A stretch of DNA of 34,061 nt from NCBI GenBank assembly GCA_024680365.1, contig JAILCN010000123.1, positions 1 through 34,061 on the forward strand, given 5' to 3'. Source of the stretch: Solobacterium sp. (GTDB taxonomy: Bacteria; Bacillota_I; Bacilli_A; Erysipelotrichales; Erysipelotrichaceae). The notes under the pieces are model-generated. The model was not told where the DNA came from. It was given only the letters and a program-made list of their open reading frames with translations, and searched no databases. The position numbers and the translations under genes were made by a program. Each line of letters begins with the position of its first letter. Within the stretch, counting starts at the first letter, position 1. This document shows, piece by piece, positions 17,300 to 25,263 of this stretch.

Positions 17300-18843
17300 T
17301 ATTCCTTCGTCTCCTTTCCTGTATTTCTCTTCGCACCGGCCATATAAAGACCAAGTTCTTCTGCAGTTGTCTTCTTCGGATCGAGTTCACCGACGATCTC
17401 ACCCTCATACATGACAAGGATCCGGTCGGAAACATTAAGTACTTCTTCCAGTTCGAGTGAAACAAGCAGAACTGCCTTGCCGCTGTCTCTTTCTTTGATC
17501 AGATTGCGGTGTACGCCTTCGATCGCGCCGACGTCCAGACCTCTGGTCGGCTGAACTGCCAGCAGAAGCTCATGCGGTCTGTCCAGCTCACGGCCGATGA
17601 TCGCCTTCTGCTGATTGCCGCCGGACATGGATCTTGCGGCTGTGATCGCACCCTGACCGGAACGGACATCATATTCCCCGATCAGTTTGTCAGCGTATTC
17701 GCGGATCTCTTTCCGCTTCAGGAAGCCGGACTTGCTGGTGAACTGCGGCTCAAAGTACAGCTGCAGGATCATGTTGTATTCCAGTGAATAGTCCAGAACG
17801 AGACCGTGCTTGTGTCTGTCTTCCGGAATGTGGCTCATCATTTCCGAACGGGAGCGGATGCTCGCATTGGAAATATCTTTTCCGCACAGTGTGATCTTTC
17901 CGGAAACGAGAGGTTCCAGTCCGCTGAGTCCGTAGACAAATTCTGACTGTCCGTTGCCGTCAATGCCGGCGATACAGACGATCTCACCGGAACGAACCTG
18001 CAGTGAGACATCTTTGACAGCGTTGTTCTTGTGGACCTTAGAAGCGACTGTCATGTGACTGATATCCAGAACAACTTCACCCGGATGAGCAGGTCCCTTT
18101 TCAACGACCAGCTGGACGTCACGGCCGACCATCATGCGGGAAAGCTCCGCTTCCGTCGTATCGGCAACATTGACAGTTCCGATATACTTGCCCTTGCGCA
18201 GTACGCTGACCCGGTCAGCGACTTCCATGATCTCATTCAGTTTATGAGAAATGAACAGGATCGATTTGCCTTCCTTGGCAAGATTCTTCATGATCTGCAT
18301 CAGTTCCTCAATTTCCTGCGGTGTCAGGACAGCTGTCGGTTCGTCGAAGATCAGGATCTCATTGTCGCGGTACAGCATTTTGAGAATTTCCGTTCTCTGC
18401 TGCATACCTACCGTAATGTCTTCGATCTTTGCGTCCGGATCAACATACAGTCCGTACTTCTGTGACAGCTCTGTCACTTTTTTTCTTGCTTCGTCCATCT
18501 GCAGAACACCGTTCTTCGTGGTTTCCACGCCGAGGATGATATTCTGCAGCACCGTGAAGCACTGCACCAGTTTGAAATGCTGATGGACCATTCCGATCCC
18601 CAGATCATTTGCGTCATTCGGGTCATTGATCTGTACGACCTTGCCGTCTTTCTTGATCGTGCCTTCTTCCGGCTGATACAGTCCGAACAGCACCGACATC
18701 AGTGTTGATTTGCCGGCACCGTTCTCACCGAGAAGTGCGAGGATCTCGCCCTTCCTCAGCTGAATGGTAACATTATCATTCGCAATGATTCCGGGAAAAC
18801 GTTTGGTGATGTTCAGCATCTCTATTGCATATGGAGCATCCAT
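17299..18843 (-). CDS. Nucleoside-type ABC transporter ATPase with two ABC domains
   Basis: A 514-residue protein of two fused ABC domains, the layout of YufO/NupO and of sugar ATPases such as RbsA. The first half has an intact Walker A GENGAGKST, Walker B EILIFDEPTAVL and a switch-His segment FISHKLNEI. The second half starts near residue 255 with GIDGNGQSE in the Walker A place, which lacks the GKS/T lysine, and MSGGNQQKAIIGREL as its signature; this asymmetry is normal for the family. A strong AGGAGG site precedes the ATG. It lies just after the terminator that follows the binding-protein gene, so its expression is probably set lower than that of the binding protein. Confidence 0.92.
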   Translation of the reverse strand: MDAPYAIEMLNITKRFPGIIANDNVTIQLRKGEILALLGENGAGKSTLMSVLFGLYQPEEGTIKKDGKVVQINDPNDANDLGIGMVHQHFKLVQCFTVLQNIILGVETTKNGVLQMDEARKKVTELSQKYGLYVDPDAKIEDITVGMQQRTEILKMLYRDNEILIFDEPTAVLTPQEIEELMQIMKNLAKEGKSILFISHKLNEIMEVADRVSVLRKGKYIGTVNVADTTEAELSRMMVGRDVQLVVEKGPAHPGEVVLDISHMTVASKVHKNNAVKDVSLQVRSGEIVCIAGIDGNGQSEFVYGLSGLEPLVSGKITLCGKDISNASIRSRSEMMSHIPEDRHKHGLVLDYSLEYNMILQLYFEPQFTSKSGFLKRKEIREYADKLIGEYDVRSGQGAITAARSMSGGNQQKAIIGRELDRPHELLLAVQPTRGLDVGAIEGVHRNLIKERDSGKAVLLVSLELEEVLNVSDRILVMYEGEIVGELDPKKTTAEELGLYMAGAKRNTGKETKE

Positions 18844-18879
18844 GATCGTTTTCCTCCTGTGATTATCACCTTTTATTAT

Positions 18880-18917
18880 AAAAAAAAAGACCGGCAGATG
18901 AAAGCATCTGTCAGTCT
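18880..18917 (-). terminator. Terminator between the BMP lipoprotein gene and the ABC genes
   Basis: A 13-base stem (18888-18900 with 18905-18917, one A-C mismatch and one wobble pair) around a four-base loop, followed by eight or nine T on the minus strand. It lies 36 bases before the ATPase start, so partial read-through would set the ratio of binding protein to channel. Confidence 0.85.
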
Positions 18918-18929
18918 AATTTTATCCAA

Positions 18930-20111
18930 TTACTTAATGTTGCCCTGGTAGTCAACTTTGATTGCAGTAACTGCAGGTTCCTTTTCTGTATCAGAGGAAA
19001 CCTTGATCTCGCCCTTGAACATCTTGGCAACGAGTGTCTTGTAATCATCAGCTGTGAACTTGCCGTCAGCAAACTGTGTTGTGGAAGGCAGCTGTACATA
19101 GTTGTCATCCGGATTCTCAGAAACCAGACCCAGAGTCTCGATCTTGCCCTTGTAGGAATCCCACTTGCCGTCAACGATCGCGCCGAGGACTGTCTTTACT
19201 GTCGGAGCCAGACCCTTCATAGCGGAAGTAACTGTCATGCCTGCGCCGTAGCCGCCGTCAATGATGCCTGCCTGGTCAACGTCTACGCCGATGACCTTGC
19301 CGTTGACTTTCTTAGCTGCTTCTGCTGCAGATGTGAAGATGCCGCCGCCGCAAGCGAAGACAACTTCTGTGCCTGCGCCATACCATGTGTCCATAACAGC
19401 TGTGATATCAGGATCGCCGGCAAAAGCACCGCCGTAAACATACTTGATCTCAACATCTGTAAGTCCGAGCTCAGCTGCTGCTGCATCTGCGCCCTGAACA
19501 TAACCGTATCCATAACGGACAACTGCCGGAACAGCCATGCCGCCAAGATATCCGAGCTTCTTGTAGCCGAGCTTGACTGCTGCATAACCTGCCATGTACC
19601 CAGCGAGTTCTTCCTGGTAAACTGCAGAGTAAACATTGTCAGCCTTGAATTCTCTCTTTCCGTAAGCTGTCAGATCGCCTTCGGAAACGTCAAGAGCAAC
19701 GAACTTGATGTCAGGATACTGCGGAGCTACTTCATAAATTGCATTTGCGAATGCAAATCCCGGCATAACGATGACATTGTAGCCTTCTTCGATTGCCTGT
19801 TCGATGGATGTGACACGGTCAGCATCTGCGTTGTCAGCAGGTTTGAAATAATTGAATGTCAGCTTGTTTGCTTCTGCGAAAGCCTTGCATGCTTCATACG
19901 TTGTCTGGTTGAAAGACTGGTCTGTAATATCACCATAGTCTGTTACCATCGCAACTTTGACTGCTGCATCAGCTGCCGGTTCAGGTGTCTTTTCACCAGC
20001 GGGTTCTCCTTCACCCTTGCTGCTGCCGCCCTCTGCGGGTTTTGTGCCGCTGCAGGCAGCGAGGCTGAAGCACATAGCACCGGTTAAGAGTGTTGTAAGG
20101 AACTTCTTCAT
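18930..20111 (-). CDS. BMP family nucleoside-binding lipoprotein
   Basis: A 393-residue surface lipoprotein. The start is 20111, with AGGAGGAGAAG directly before it; an in-frame ATG at 20141 lies within the palindrome upstream and is not expected to be used. The signal ends SLAAC (C20). After a Glu/Gly/Pro-rich linker to residue 50 come BMP family marks: VAMVTDYGDITDQSFNQ, NVIVMPGFAF, VALDVSEGD, the GYLGGMAVPAVVRYGYG segment and KVIGVDVDQAG. BMP proteins bind purine or other nucleosides for the importer encoded after it. Confidence 0.9.
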   Translation of the reverse strand: MKKFLTTLLTGAMCFSLAACSGTKPAEGGSSKGEGEPAGEKTPEPAADAAVKVAMVTDYGDITDQSFNQTTYEACKAFAEANKLTFNYFKPADNADADRVTSIEQAIEEGYNVIVMPGFAFANAIYEVAPQYPDIKFVALDVSEGDLTAYGKREFKADNVYSAVYQEELAGYMAGYAAVKLGYKKLGYLGGMAVPAVVRYGYGYVQGADAAAAELGLTDVEIKYVYGGAFAGDPDITAVMDTWYGAGTEVVFACGGGIFTSAAEAAKKVNGKVIGVDVDQAGIIDGGYGAGMTVTSAMKGLAPTVKTVLGAIVDGKWDSYKGKIETLGLVSENPDDNYVQLPSTTQFADGKFTADDYKTLVAKMFKGEIKVSSDTEKEPAVTAIKVDYQGNIK

Positions 20112-20127
20112 TTCTTCTCCTCCTATA

Positions 20128-20141
20128 ATGGGTATACCCAT
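20128..20141. promoter_or_regulatory. 14-base perfect palindrome ATGGGTATACCCAT before the BMP gene
   Basis: A perfect palindrome just upstream of the ribosome binding site of the BMP gene and at or just after its likely transcription start. The position suits a repressor operator. No matching regulator gene is in the window, and the palindrome is not repeated elsewhere here. Confidence 0.5.
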
Positions 20142-20149
20142 ACAAATTC

Positions 20150-20178
20150 ATTTTAATCTCTGGAATTATTGAAAGCAA
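20150..20178 (-). promoter_or_regulatory. Probable promoter of the BMP nucleoside importer
   Basis: On the minus strand TAAAAT (20155-20150) is 17 bases from TTGCTT (20178-20173), giving a start near 20143. A perfect TTGACA lies a few bases further up (20186-20181) but is 25 bases from that -10 box and so is not well placed for it. Confidence 0.45.
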
Positions 20179-20213
20179 CCTGTCAATTCTGAAACACAAA
20201 CGCAAGCTGAATG

Positions 20214-20240
20214 AAAAAAGCCCTGAATTGTTTCAGAGCT
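20214..20240 (-). terminator. Rho-independent terminator after feoAB
   Basis: Stem AGCTCTGAA / TTCAGGGCT (one wobble pair) with a four-base loop, then six T on the minus strand, 8 bases after the FeoB stop. Confidence 0.85.
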
Positions 20241-20248
20241 TTCTGTTT

Positions 20249-22606
20249 CTAGAATCCGGCAGCCAGCCCGATCAGCCGGACGATCAGCGCGCAGACCCAG
20301 GCAATGGTGCACTGATACAGGACGATCGACCATGCTCTGCCTCTGCCCAGTTCCCTGCGGATCGCGGAGACAGCCGCGATACACGGCGTATACAGCAGAC
20401 AGAAGACAAGGAAGCCGGCAGCACACAGAGGCGTCATGGCAGCGGATACCGATACGGAGCCAAACAGGACCTGCAGCGTGGAGACAACGCTTTCCTTGGC
20501 AATAAAGCCGGTGATCAGCGCGGTCGCCATGCGCCAGTCGCCGAAGCCAAGCGGCTTCAGCAGCGGCGCGATCAGCGAACCGGTATAGGCAAGGATGCTG
20601 TCTGCCATTTCTTCTTCGCTCAGCATATGGAAGCCGGGATCGAATGTCTTCAGCACCCAGATCACCAGCGTTGCGATCAGAATGACCGTAAATGCCCGGC
20701 GGAAGAAATCTTCCGATTTTTCCCAGAGCAGCTGCATGACGTTCTTCGCTCTTGGCAGACGGTAGTTCGGCAGTTCCATGACAAACGGGACAGCTTCGCC
20801 TTTGAACAGCGTCTTTTTCATTGTCAGCGCCGTGAGCACAGCGATCAGGATGCCGAACAGATATAATCCGACCATCACCAGGGCCGCGTATTTCGGGAAG
20901 AATGCGGCGGTGAAGAATGCGTAGATCGGCAGCTTTGCCGTACAGCTCATAAACGGGATCAGCATGACCGTCAGGTTTCTGTCCCGCTCGGAAGGCAGTG
21001 TCCGGGTACTCATGACGCCCGGCACGCTGCATCCGAAGCCTACCAGCATCGGAACGATCGAACGTCCGGAAAGGCCGAGACGACGCAGCGCCTTGTCCAT
21101 GACAAATGCCACTCTCGCCATATATCCGCTGTCTTCCAGAATGGAAAGGAAGAAGAACAGAAGAATGATGATCGGAATGAAGCTGAGCACGGTGCCGACG
21201 CCTTCAAAGAGACAGTCGCGGATCAGCGACCGCAGCACATCGCTCACTTCCCAGCGCAGCAGCATCGCATCGCAGGCTTCGGCAAGATAACTGATGCCTT
21301 CCGCAAGCAGATCCTGCAGCGGCAGTCCGAGCACATGGAACGTCAGCCAGAACATCAGTGCCATGATGCCGGCAAAGGCAGGCAGTGCAGTATACCGGCC
21401 GGTCAGGATGCGGTCAGCTTTTTCCGAGCGTTCCCGCTCCCTGCTTTCCTTCGGCTTCCGGGCGCATGCCGCAGTCACTTTTTCAATGAATGAGAAACGC
21501 ATGTCCGCGATGGCAGCTGCCCGGTCAAGGCCTCTTTCCTGTTCCATCTGCGAAATGATGTGTTCCAGCATTTCCTGCTCATTGGGTTCCAGCTTCAGTT
21601 CATTGATGATCGCCTGATCCCCTTCCACGCATTTGGTCGCCGCGAAACGGATCGGGATCCCGGCTCTGTCCGCGTGGTCGCGGATCAGATACATGATGCC
21701 GTGCAGACATCTGTGGACCGCACCGCCGTGGTCGTCTTCACCGCAGAAGTCATCACGGCCGCTGAATTCCTGGTATCTCGCGACATGGACCGCATGGCGG
21801 ATCAGCTCGTCAACGCCTTCATTATTCGCAGCGCTGATCGGAATGACCGGAATGCCAAGCATTTCCTCCATCCGGTTGATATCGACAGAGCCGCCGTTGC
21901 CGCGCAGCTCGTCCATCATGTTCAGCGCCAGGACCATCGGAACATGCAGTTCCATCAGCTGCAGCGTCAGATACAGGTTTCTCTCCAGATTTGTCGCATC
22001 CGCGATATCAATAATGCCTTCCGGCTTCTCGCGGATAATATACTCTCTTGAAATGATCTCTTCATCCGTATACGGGGACAGAGAATAGATACCCGGCAGG
22101 TCCATGACCTGGGTATTCGGATAACCGCGGATCACGCCGCTTTTTCCTTCGACGGTCACACCGGGGAAATTGCCCACATGCTGGTTGGATCCGGTCAGCT
22201 GGTTGAACAGCGTTGTCTTGCCGCTGTTCTGATTGCCGGCCAGCGCAAAGCGCAGCTTTCTGTCTTCCGGAAGCGGATGCTCGTCTTTGTGGGAATGGTA
22301 TCTGCCGGCTTCACCGAGGCCGGGATGTTCTTTCTTTTTCGGCAGCGGTTCGGGTTCCGGGGAAATCACCGTTTCCTCTTCACCTGCCAGCTCCACCGTG
22401 ATCTTCGCGGCATCATCCAGCCGCAGGGTCAGTTCGTATCCGTGGATCCGCAGTTCCATCGGATCACCCATCGGCGCCAGCTTGATCATCGTGACCCGGG
22501 CTCCCGGGATCACTCCCATATCCAGAAAATGATTCCGCAGGCCGCCTTCACCGCCGACATTTTCAATTACACAGGTCTGTCCTGCTTTCAGCTCATTCAG
22601 TTTCAT
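20249..22606 (-). CDS. feoB: FeoA-FeoB fusion, iron(II) transporter
   Basis: A 785-residue protein that fuses two Feo parts. Residues 1-75 form a FeoA SH3-like domain (MKLNELKAGQ ... ELTLRLDDAAKITVEL). A charged linker rich in Glu, Pro and Lys follows. FeoB then starts near residue 117 with its GTPase: G1 GNQNSGKTT (124-132), a G2 region with NFPGVTVEG, G3 DLPG (169-172), G4 NMMD (229-232) and G5 ISAAN. The membrane part follows, with gate helices and the GFGCSVPGVMSTRTL segment with its conserved Cys. The start is set at the third of three adjacent candidate codons (GTG at 22612, ATG at 22609 and 22606) since AAGG is then 7 bases away. It is a single-gene unit reading away from the MBOAT gene. 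Confidence 0.93.
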   Translation of the reverse strand: MKLNELKAGQTCVIENVGGEGGLRNHFLDMGVIPGARVTMIKLAPMGDPMELRIHGYELTLRLDDAAKITVELAGEEETVISPEPEPLPKKKEHPGLGEAGRYHSHKDEHPLPEDRKLRFALAGNQNSGKTTLFNQLTGSNQHVGNFPGVTVEGKSGVIRGYPNTQVMDLPGIYSLSPYTDEEIISREYIIREKPEGIIDIADATNLERNLYLTLQLMELHVPMVLALNMMDELRGNGGSVDINRMEEMLGIPVIPISAANNEGVDELIRHAVHVARYQEFSGRDDFCGEDDHGGAVHRCLHGIMYLIRDHADRAGIPIRFAATKCVEGDQAIINELKLEPNEQEMLEHIISQMEQERGLDRAAAIADMRFSFIEKVTAACARKPKESRERERSEKADRILTGRYTALPAFAGIMALMFWLTFHVLGLPLQDLLAEGISYLAEACDAMLLRWEVSDVLRSLIRDCLFEGVGTVLSFIPIIILLFFFLSILEDSGYMARVAFVMDKALRRLGLSGRSIVPMLVGFGCSVPGVMSTRTLPSERDRNLTVMLIPFMSCTAKLPIYAFFTAAFFPKYAALVMVGLYLFGILIAVLTALTMKKTLFKGEAVPFVMELPNYRLPRAKNVMQLLWEKSEDFFRRAFTVILIATLVIWVLKTFDPGFHMLSEEEMADSILAYTGSLIAPLLKPLGFGDWRMATALITGFIAKESVVSTLQVLFGSVSVSAAMTPLCAAGFLVFCLLYTPCIAAVSAIRRELGRGRAWSIVLYQCTIAWVCALIVRLIGLAAGF

Positions 22607-22692
22607 CATCACACCTTGCGACTATCTTACCACAGTCGGAACTGATTAACAGTACTCAGGTCCTGCTTTTTCTGTTCATTCATGCACAGGAT

Positions 22693-22701
22693 TGCTATAA
22701 T
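22693..22701 (+). promoter_or_regulatory. Extended -10 promoter of the MBOAT operon
   Basis: TGCTATAAT is a perfect TATAAT with an extended TGn before it, 26 bases ahead of the MBOAT ATG, giving a short leader with the ACGGAG site. The -35 region is weak, as is common with an extended -10. It reads divergently from feoAB across about 120 bases; no clear feoAB promoter (only TAAGAT) or Fur-like site was found there. Confidence 0.6.
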
Positions 22702-22727
22702 AACAAGGATATGAACGGAGTGTGCCT

Positions 22728-24125
22728 ATGATTTTCAGCAGCCTGACATTTCTATTCGCTTATCTTCCGGCAGTTCTGCTGGTTTATTTTGTCTCTCCTC
22801 TGCGGTACCGAAACTTTGTACTGCTTCTGGTGAGTCTTTTCTTTTACGGATGGGGTGAACCGGTCTATGTTCTGCTGATGATCTTTTCGATCCTGTTCAA
22901 CTGGTATTTCGGAAAGATGATCGGTGAATACCGCGACAAAAACCGGGTCATCGCCCAGAAGTTCCTGATCCTGTGCATTGCCCTGAATCTGCTTCTGCTC
23001 GGCTTCTTCAAATACTTTGACTTCTTCGCGGCAAATCTGAACGCGCTCGGTGTTTCCTTTATCCGACCGCTGAAGCTCGGACTGCCGATCGGCATCAGCT
23101 TCTATACCTTTCAGGCAATGTCCTATCCGATCGACATCTACCGCCATGACACGGATCCCCAGCGTTCCGTGATCTGGTTCGGATCGTATGTCACGATGTT
23201 TCCGCAGCTGATCGCCGGTCCGATCGTCCGGTACCGCGACATCGCCGCCCAGCTGAAAAAGCGCACCCATTCCATTGATAAATTCAGTGCCGGCATCAGC
23301 CGCTTCATGTGCGGATTATGCAAAAAAGTGCTGCTTGCCAACAGCGCCGGAGCTGTCTGGGAGACCATTTCTTCCCTCTCTTACGCCCGCAACAGCGTGC
23401 TGACCGCATGGATCGGCATCATCTGCTATGCCTTCCAGATCTATTTTGATTTCTCCGGATACTCTGACATGGCGATCGGTCTTGGCAAAATGTTCGGCTT
23501 TGACTTCCTTGAAAACTTCAATTATCCATACATTTCAAGATCCATCACGGAATTCTGGCGCAGGTGGCATATGTCCCTCTCCTACTGGTTCCGCGACTAT
23601 GTATACATTCCCCTCGGCGGCAACCGCAAAGGCTTCCCCAGACAGATCTTCAATATCATGGTCGTCTGGCTGCTGACCGGCTTCTGGCACGGTGCCTCGT
23701 GGAACTTTGTCATGTGGGGCGTATTATACGGCATCATTCTGATCATTGAAAAGCTGTTCCTGCTGAAGCAGCTGGAAAAAGCACCGGCCTGGGCAGCTCA
23801 CGTTTACACGATGGTGATCGTACTGATCGCGTGGGTGCTGTTTGCCTTTACGGATTTCTCAAAAGCACTGTCCTATCTTGCGATGATGTTCGGCAAAGCG
23901 CCGCGCATCGCCGATATGACGACCCTGTACTTCCTCCGCAGCAATTTCGTTCTGCTCGCAGTCTGTGTATTTGCCAGCACGCCGCTGTACAAAACCAGAT
24001 GGCATCTGACAGAACAGAAATGGTTCCGCTATGTTCTTCCCATCCTTGTGCTTGCCGGCCTGTTCGCCTGCACAGCCTTTATCGTGGATGCTTCCTATAA
24101 CCCGTTCCTGTACTTCCGGTTCTGA
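22728..24125 (+). CDS. MBOAT family O-acyltransferase, AlgI-like
   Basis: A 465-residue integral membrane protein. The start ATG at 22728 follows ACGGAG by 7 bases; the GTG six bases earlier is less likely. Family marks of AlgI/PatA-type acetyltransferases are clear: MIFSSLTFLFAYLP at the start, a stretch QIYFDFSGYSDMAIGLGKMFGF (about 237-258), FWRRWHMSLSYWFRDYVYIPLGGN (277-299) and the active-site His in LTGFWHGASWN (H321). It moves acyl, usually acetyl, groups across the membrane for sugars or other polymers outside. The DHHW gene overlaps its stop codon, and that pairing is the usual acetylation module. The acceptor glycan is not identified. Confidence 0.92.
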   Translation: MIFSSLTFLFAYLPAVLLVYFVSPLRYRNFVLLLVSLFFYGWGEPVYVLLMIFSILFNWYFGKMIGEYRDKNRVIAQKFLILCIALNLLLLGFFKYFDFFAANLNALGVSFIRPLKLGLPIGISFYTFQAMSYPIDIYRHDTDPQRSVIWFGSYVTMFPQLIAGPIVRYRDIAAQLKKRTHSIDKFSAGISRFMCGLCKKVLLANSAGAVWETISSLSYARNSVLTAWIGIICYAFQIYFDFSGYSDMAIGLGKMFGFDFLENFNYPYISRSITEFWRRWHMSLSYWFRDYVYIPLGGNRKGFPRQIFNIMVVWLLTGFWHGASWNFVMWGVLYGIILIIEKLFLLKQLEKAPAWAAHVYTMVIVLIAWVLFAFTDFSKALSYLAMMFGKAPRIADMTTLYFLRSNFVLLAVCVFASTPLYKTRWHLTEQKWFRYVLPILVLAGLFACTAFIVDASYNPFLYFRF

Positions 24126-24139
24126 TGAGGGAAAACTGT

Positions 24140-25261
24140 ATGAAGAAACTCAACACGAAAAATCTGATGAATCTGATCACCTGCGCGGTCTTCCTGGCAT
24201 TCATCTTTTCCTATACCGTCCTGAATCTGTTCACACCGGAAAAGACCTTCTCGGAAAATGAGAACCGGGTCCTGGCCAAAGCTCCGGATGCTTCCATAAA
24301 AAATATCCTGTTCGGTGACTTCGATACTGAATTTGAGAACTGGTTCTCCGATCAGTTCATCGGCAGAGACAGCTGGATCCAGGCAAAGTCCACGATGCGC
24401 AGGACGGCCGGCGCAATCGAAAACAATGAAGTATATTTCGGCGGTAACGGACGGCTGATCCAGCAGTTCCTCGACTTTGACCGGAAGATCCTCGACAGCA
24501 ACATCAGCTATGTGAATCAGTTCGCGAAAGACACCGGCATCAGGATGAACATCATGCTGGTGCCCGGCGCCAGCCAGGGAGAAAAGAAATTCCTTCCCCT
24601 CTTCGCTTCCAATGTCAATGAAGCAAAACTGCTGGAAGAGATCGCTTCCTCCTTCAGTGATCAGAACTTCATCGACGCTGCCGCCAAGATCGGGACCGGA
24701 CAGGACATGTACTTCCGCACCGATCATCACTGGAACGCTGCCGGCGCCTATGCCGGATATACAGCGATCTGTCAGAGCGTTCTGAAAAAGGAACCGGAGG
24801 AATTCACCTATACGAAAGTCAGCGACGACTTCCGGGGAACGATGTATTCCCGTTCCGGCGCCTTCCGCACAAAAGGAGACGAGCTGTACCGCATGGATCC
24901 CGTCATCCCGTACAAAGCTGAGATGACCTATGAAAACGGCAATACGTCAAACAGCCTGTTCGTTGATTCCAGACTGCAGGAAAAAGACAAATACACGTAT
25001 TATATCGACGGCAACCATGCCCATGTCACGATCAGGACCAGCAATCCTTCCGGAAAGAAAGCGGTGCTGATCAAGGACAGCTTCTCGCATATCCTGGTTC
25101 CGTACCTGTGCGCAGAATACAGCGAGATCGAACTGTTCGATCTGCGCTACTACCGCGATCAGGTCTCAAGATCCATAACCGATCCGGCCACTACAGATGT
25201 TTATCTGATCTACGGCCTGGAGACATTCTGTTCTGATACATCCCTTGCGGTACTCTGGTGA
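24140..25261 (+). CDS. DHHW family protein, probable O-acetylation partner
   Basis: A 373-residue protein with one N-terminal membrane segment (about residues 11-31) and a large extracytoplasmic domain. The motif that names the family, FRTDHHWNA (D195, H196, H197), and a later KDSFSHILVPYL (Ser314) give the probable Ser-His-Asp site of the AlgJ/AlgX-like SGNH fold. It would take acetyl groups delivered by the MBOAT protein and place them on a surface polymer. The start is set at 24140, 8 bases after GAGGG; an ATG at 24125 overlaps the MBOAT stop (TGATG) and is possible. The next gene overlaps or abuts its stop at 25259-25261. Confidence 0.88.
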   Translation: MKKLNTKNLMNLITCAVFLAFIFSYTVLNLFTPEKTFSENENRVLAKAPDASIKNILFGDFDTEFENWFSDQFIGRDSWIQAKSTMRRTAGAIENNEVYFGGNGRLIQQFLDFDRKILDSNISYVNQFAKDTGIRMNIMLVPGASQGEKKFLPLFASNVNEAKLLEEIASSFSDQNFIDAAAKIGTGQDMYFRTDHHWNAAGAYAGYTAICQSVLKKEPEEFTYTKVSDDFRGTMYSRSGAFRTKGDELYRMDPVIPYKAEMTYENGNTSNSLFVDSRLQEKDKYTYYIDGNHAHVTIRTSNPSGKKAVLIKDSFSHILVPYLCAEYSEIELFDLRYYRDQVSRSITDPATTDVYLIYGLETFCSDTSLAVLW

Positions 25262-25263
25262 AA

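Noticed and set aside
20112-20213. Purine riboswitch upstream of the BMP nucleoside importer.
   Set aside because: The leader would be only about 30 bases from the predicted start and shows none of the conserved purine-riboswitch elements.
20166-21032. A 288-codon frame on the minus strand in another reading frame at the end of feoAB.
   Set aside because: The FeoB frame is intact to its stop; this Arg-rich product is an alternate-frame artefact and runs through the terminator.
22612-22727. Possible Fur box or other iron-responsive site between feoAB and the MBOAT gene.
   Set aside because: Only a weak imperfect palindrome (ACTGATTAACAGT) is present, with no match to the usual Fur pattern of GATAAT repeats.
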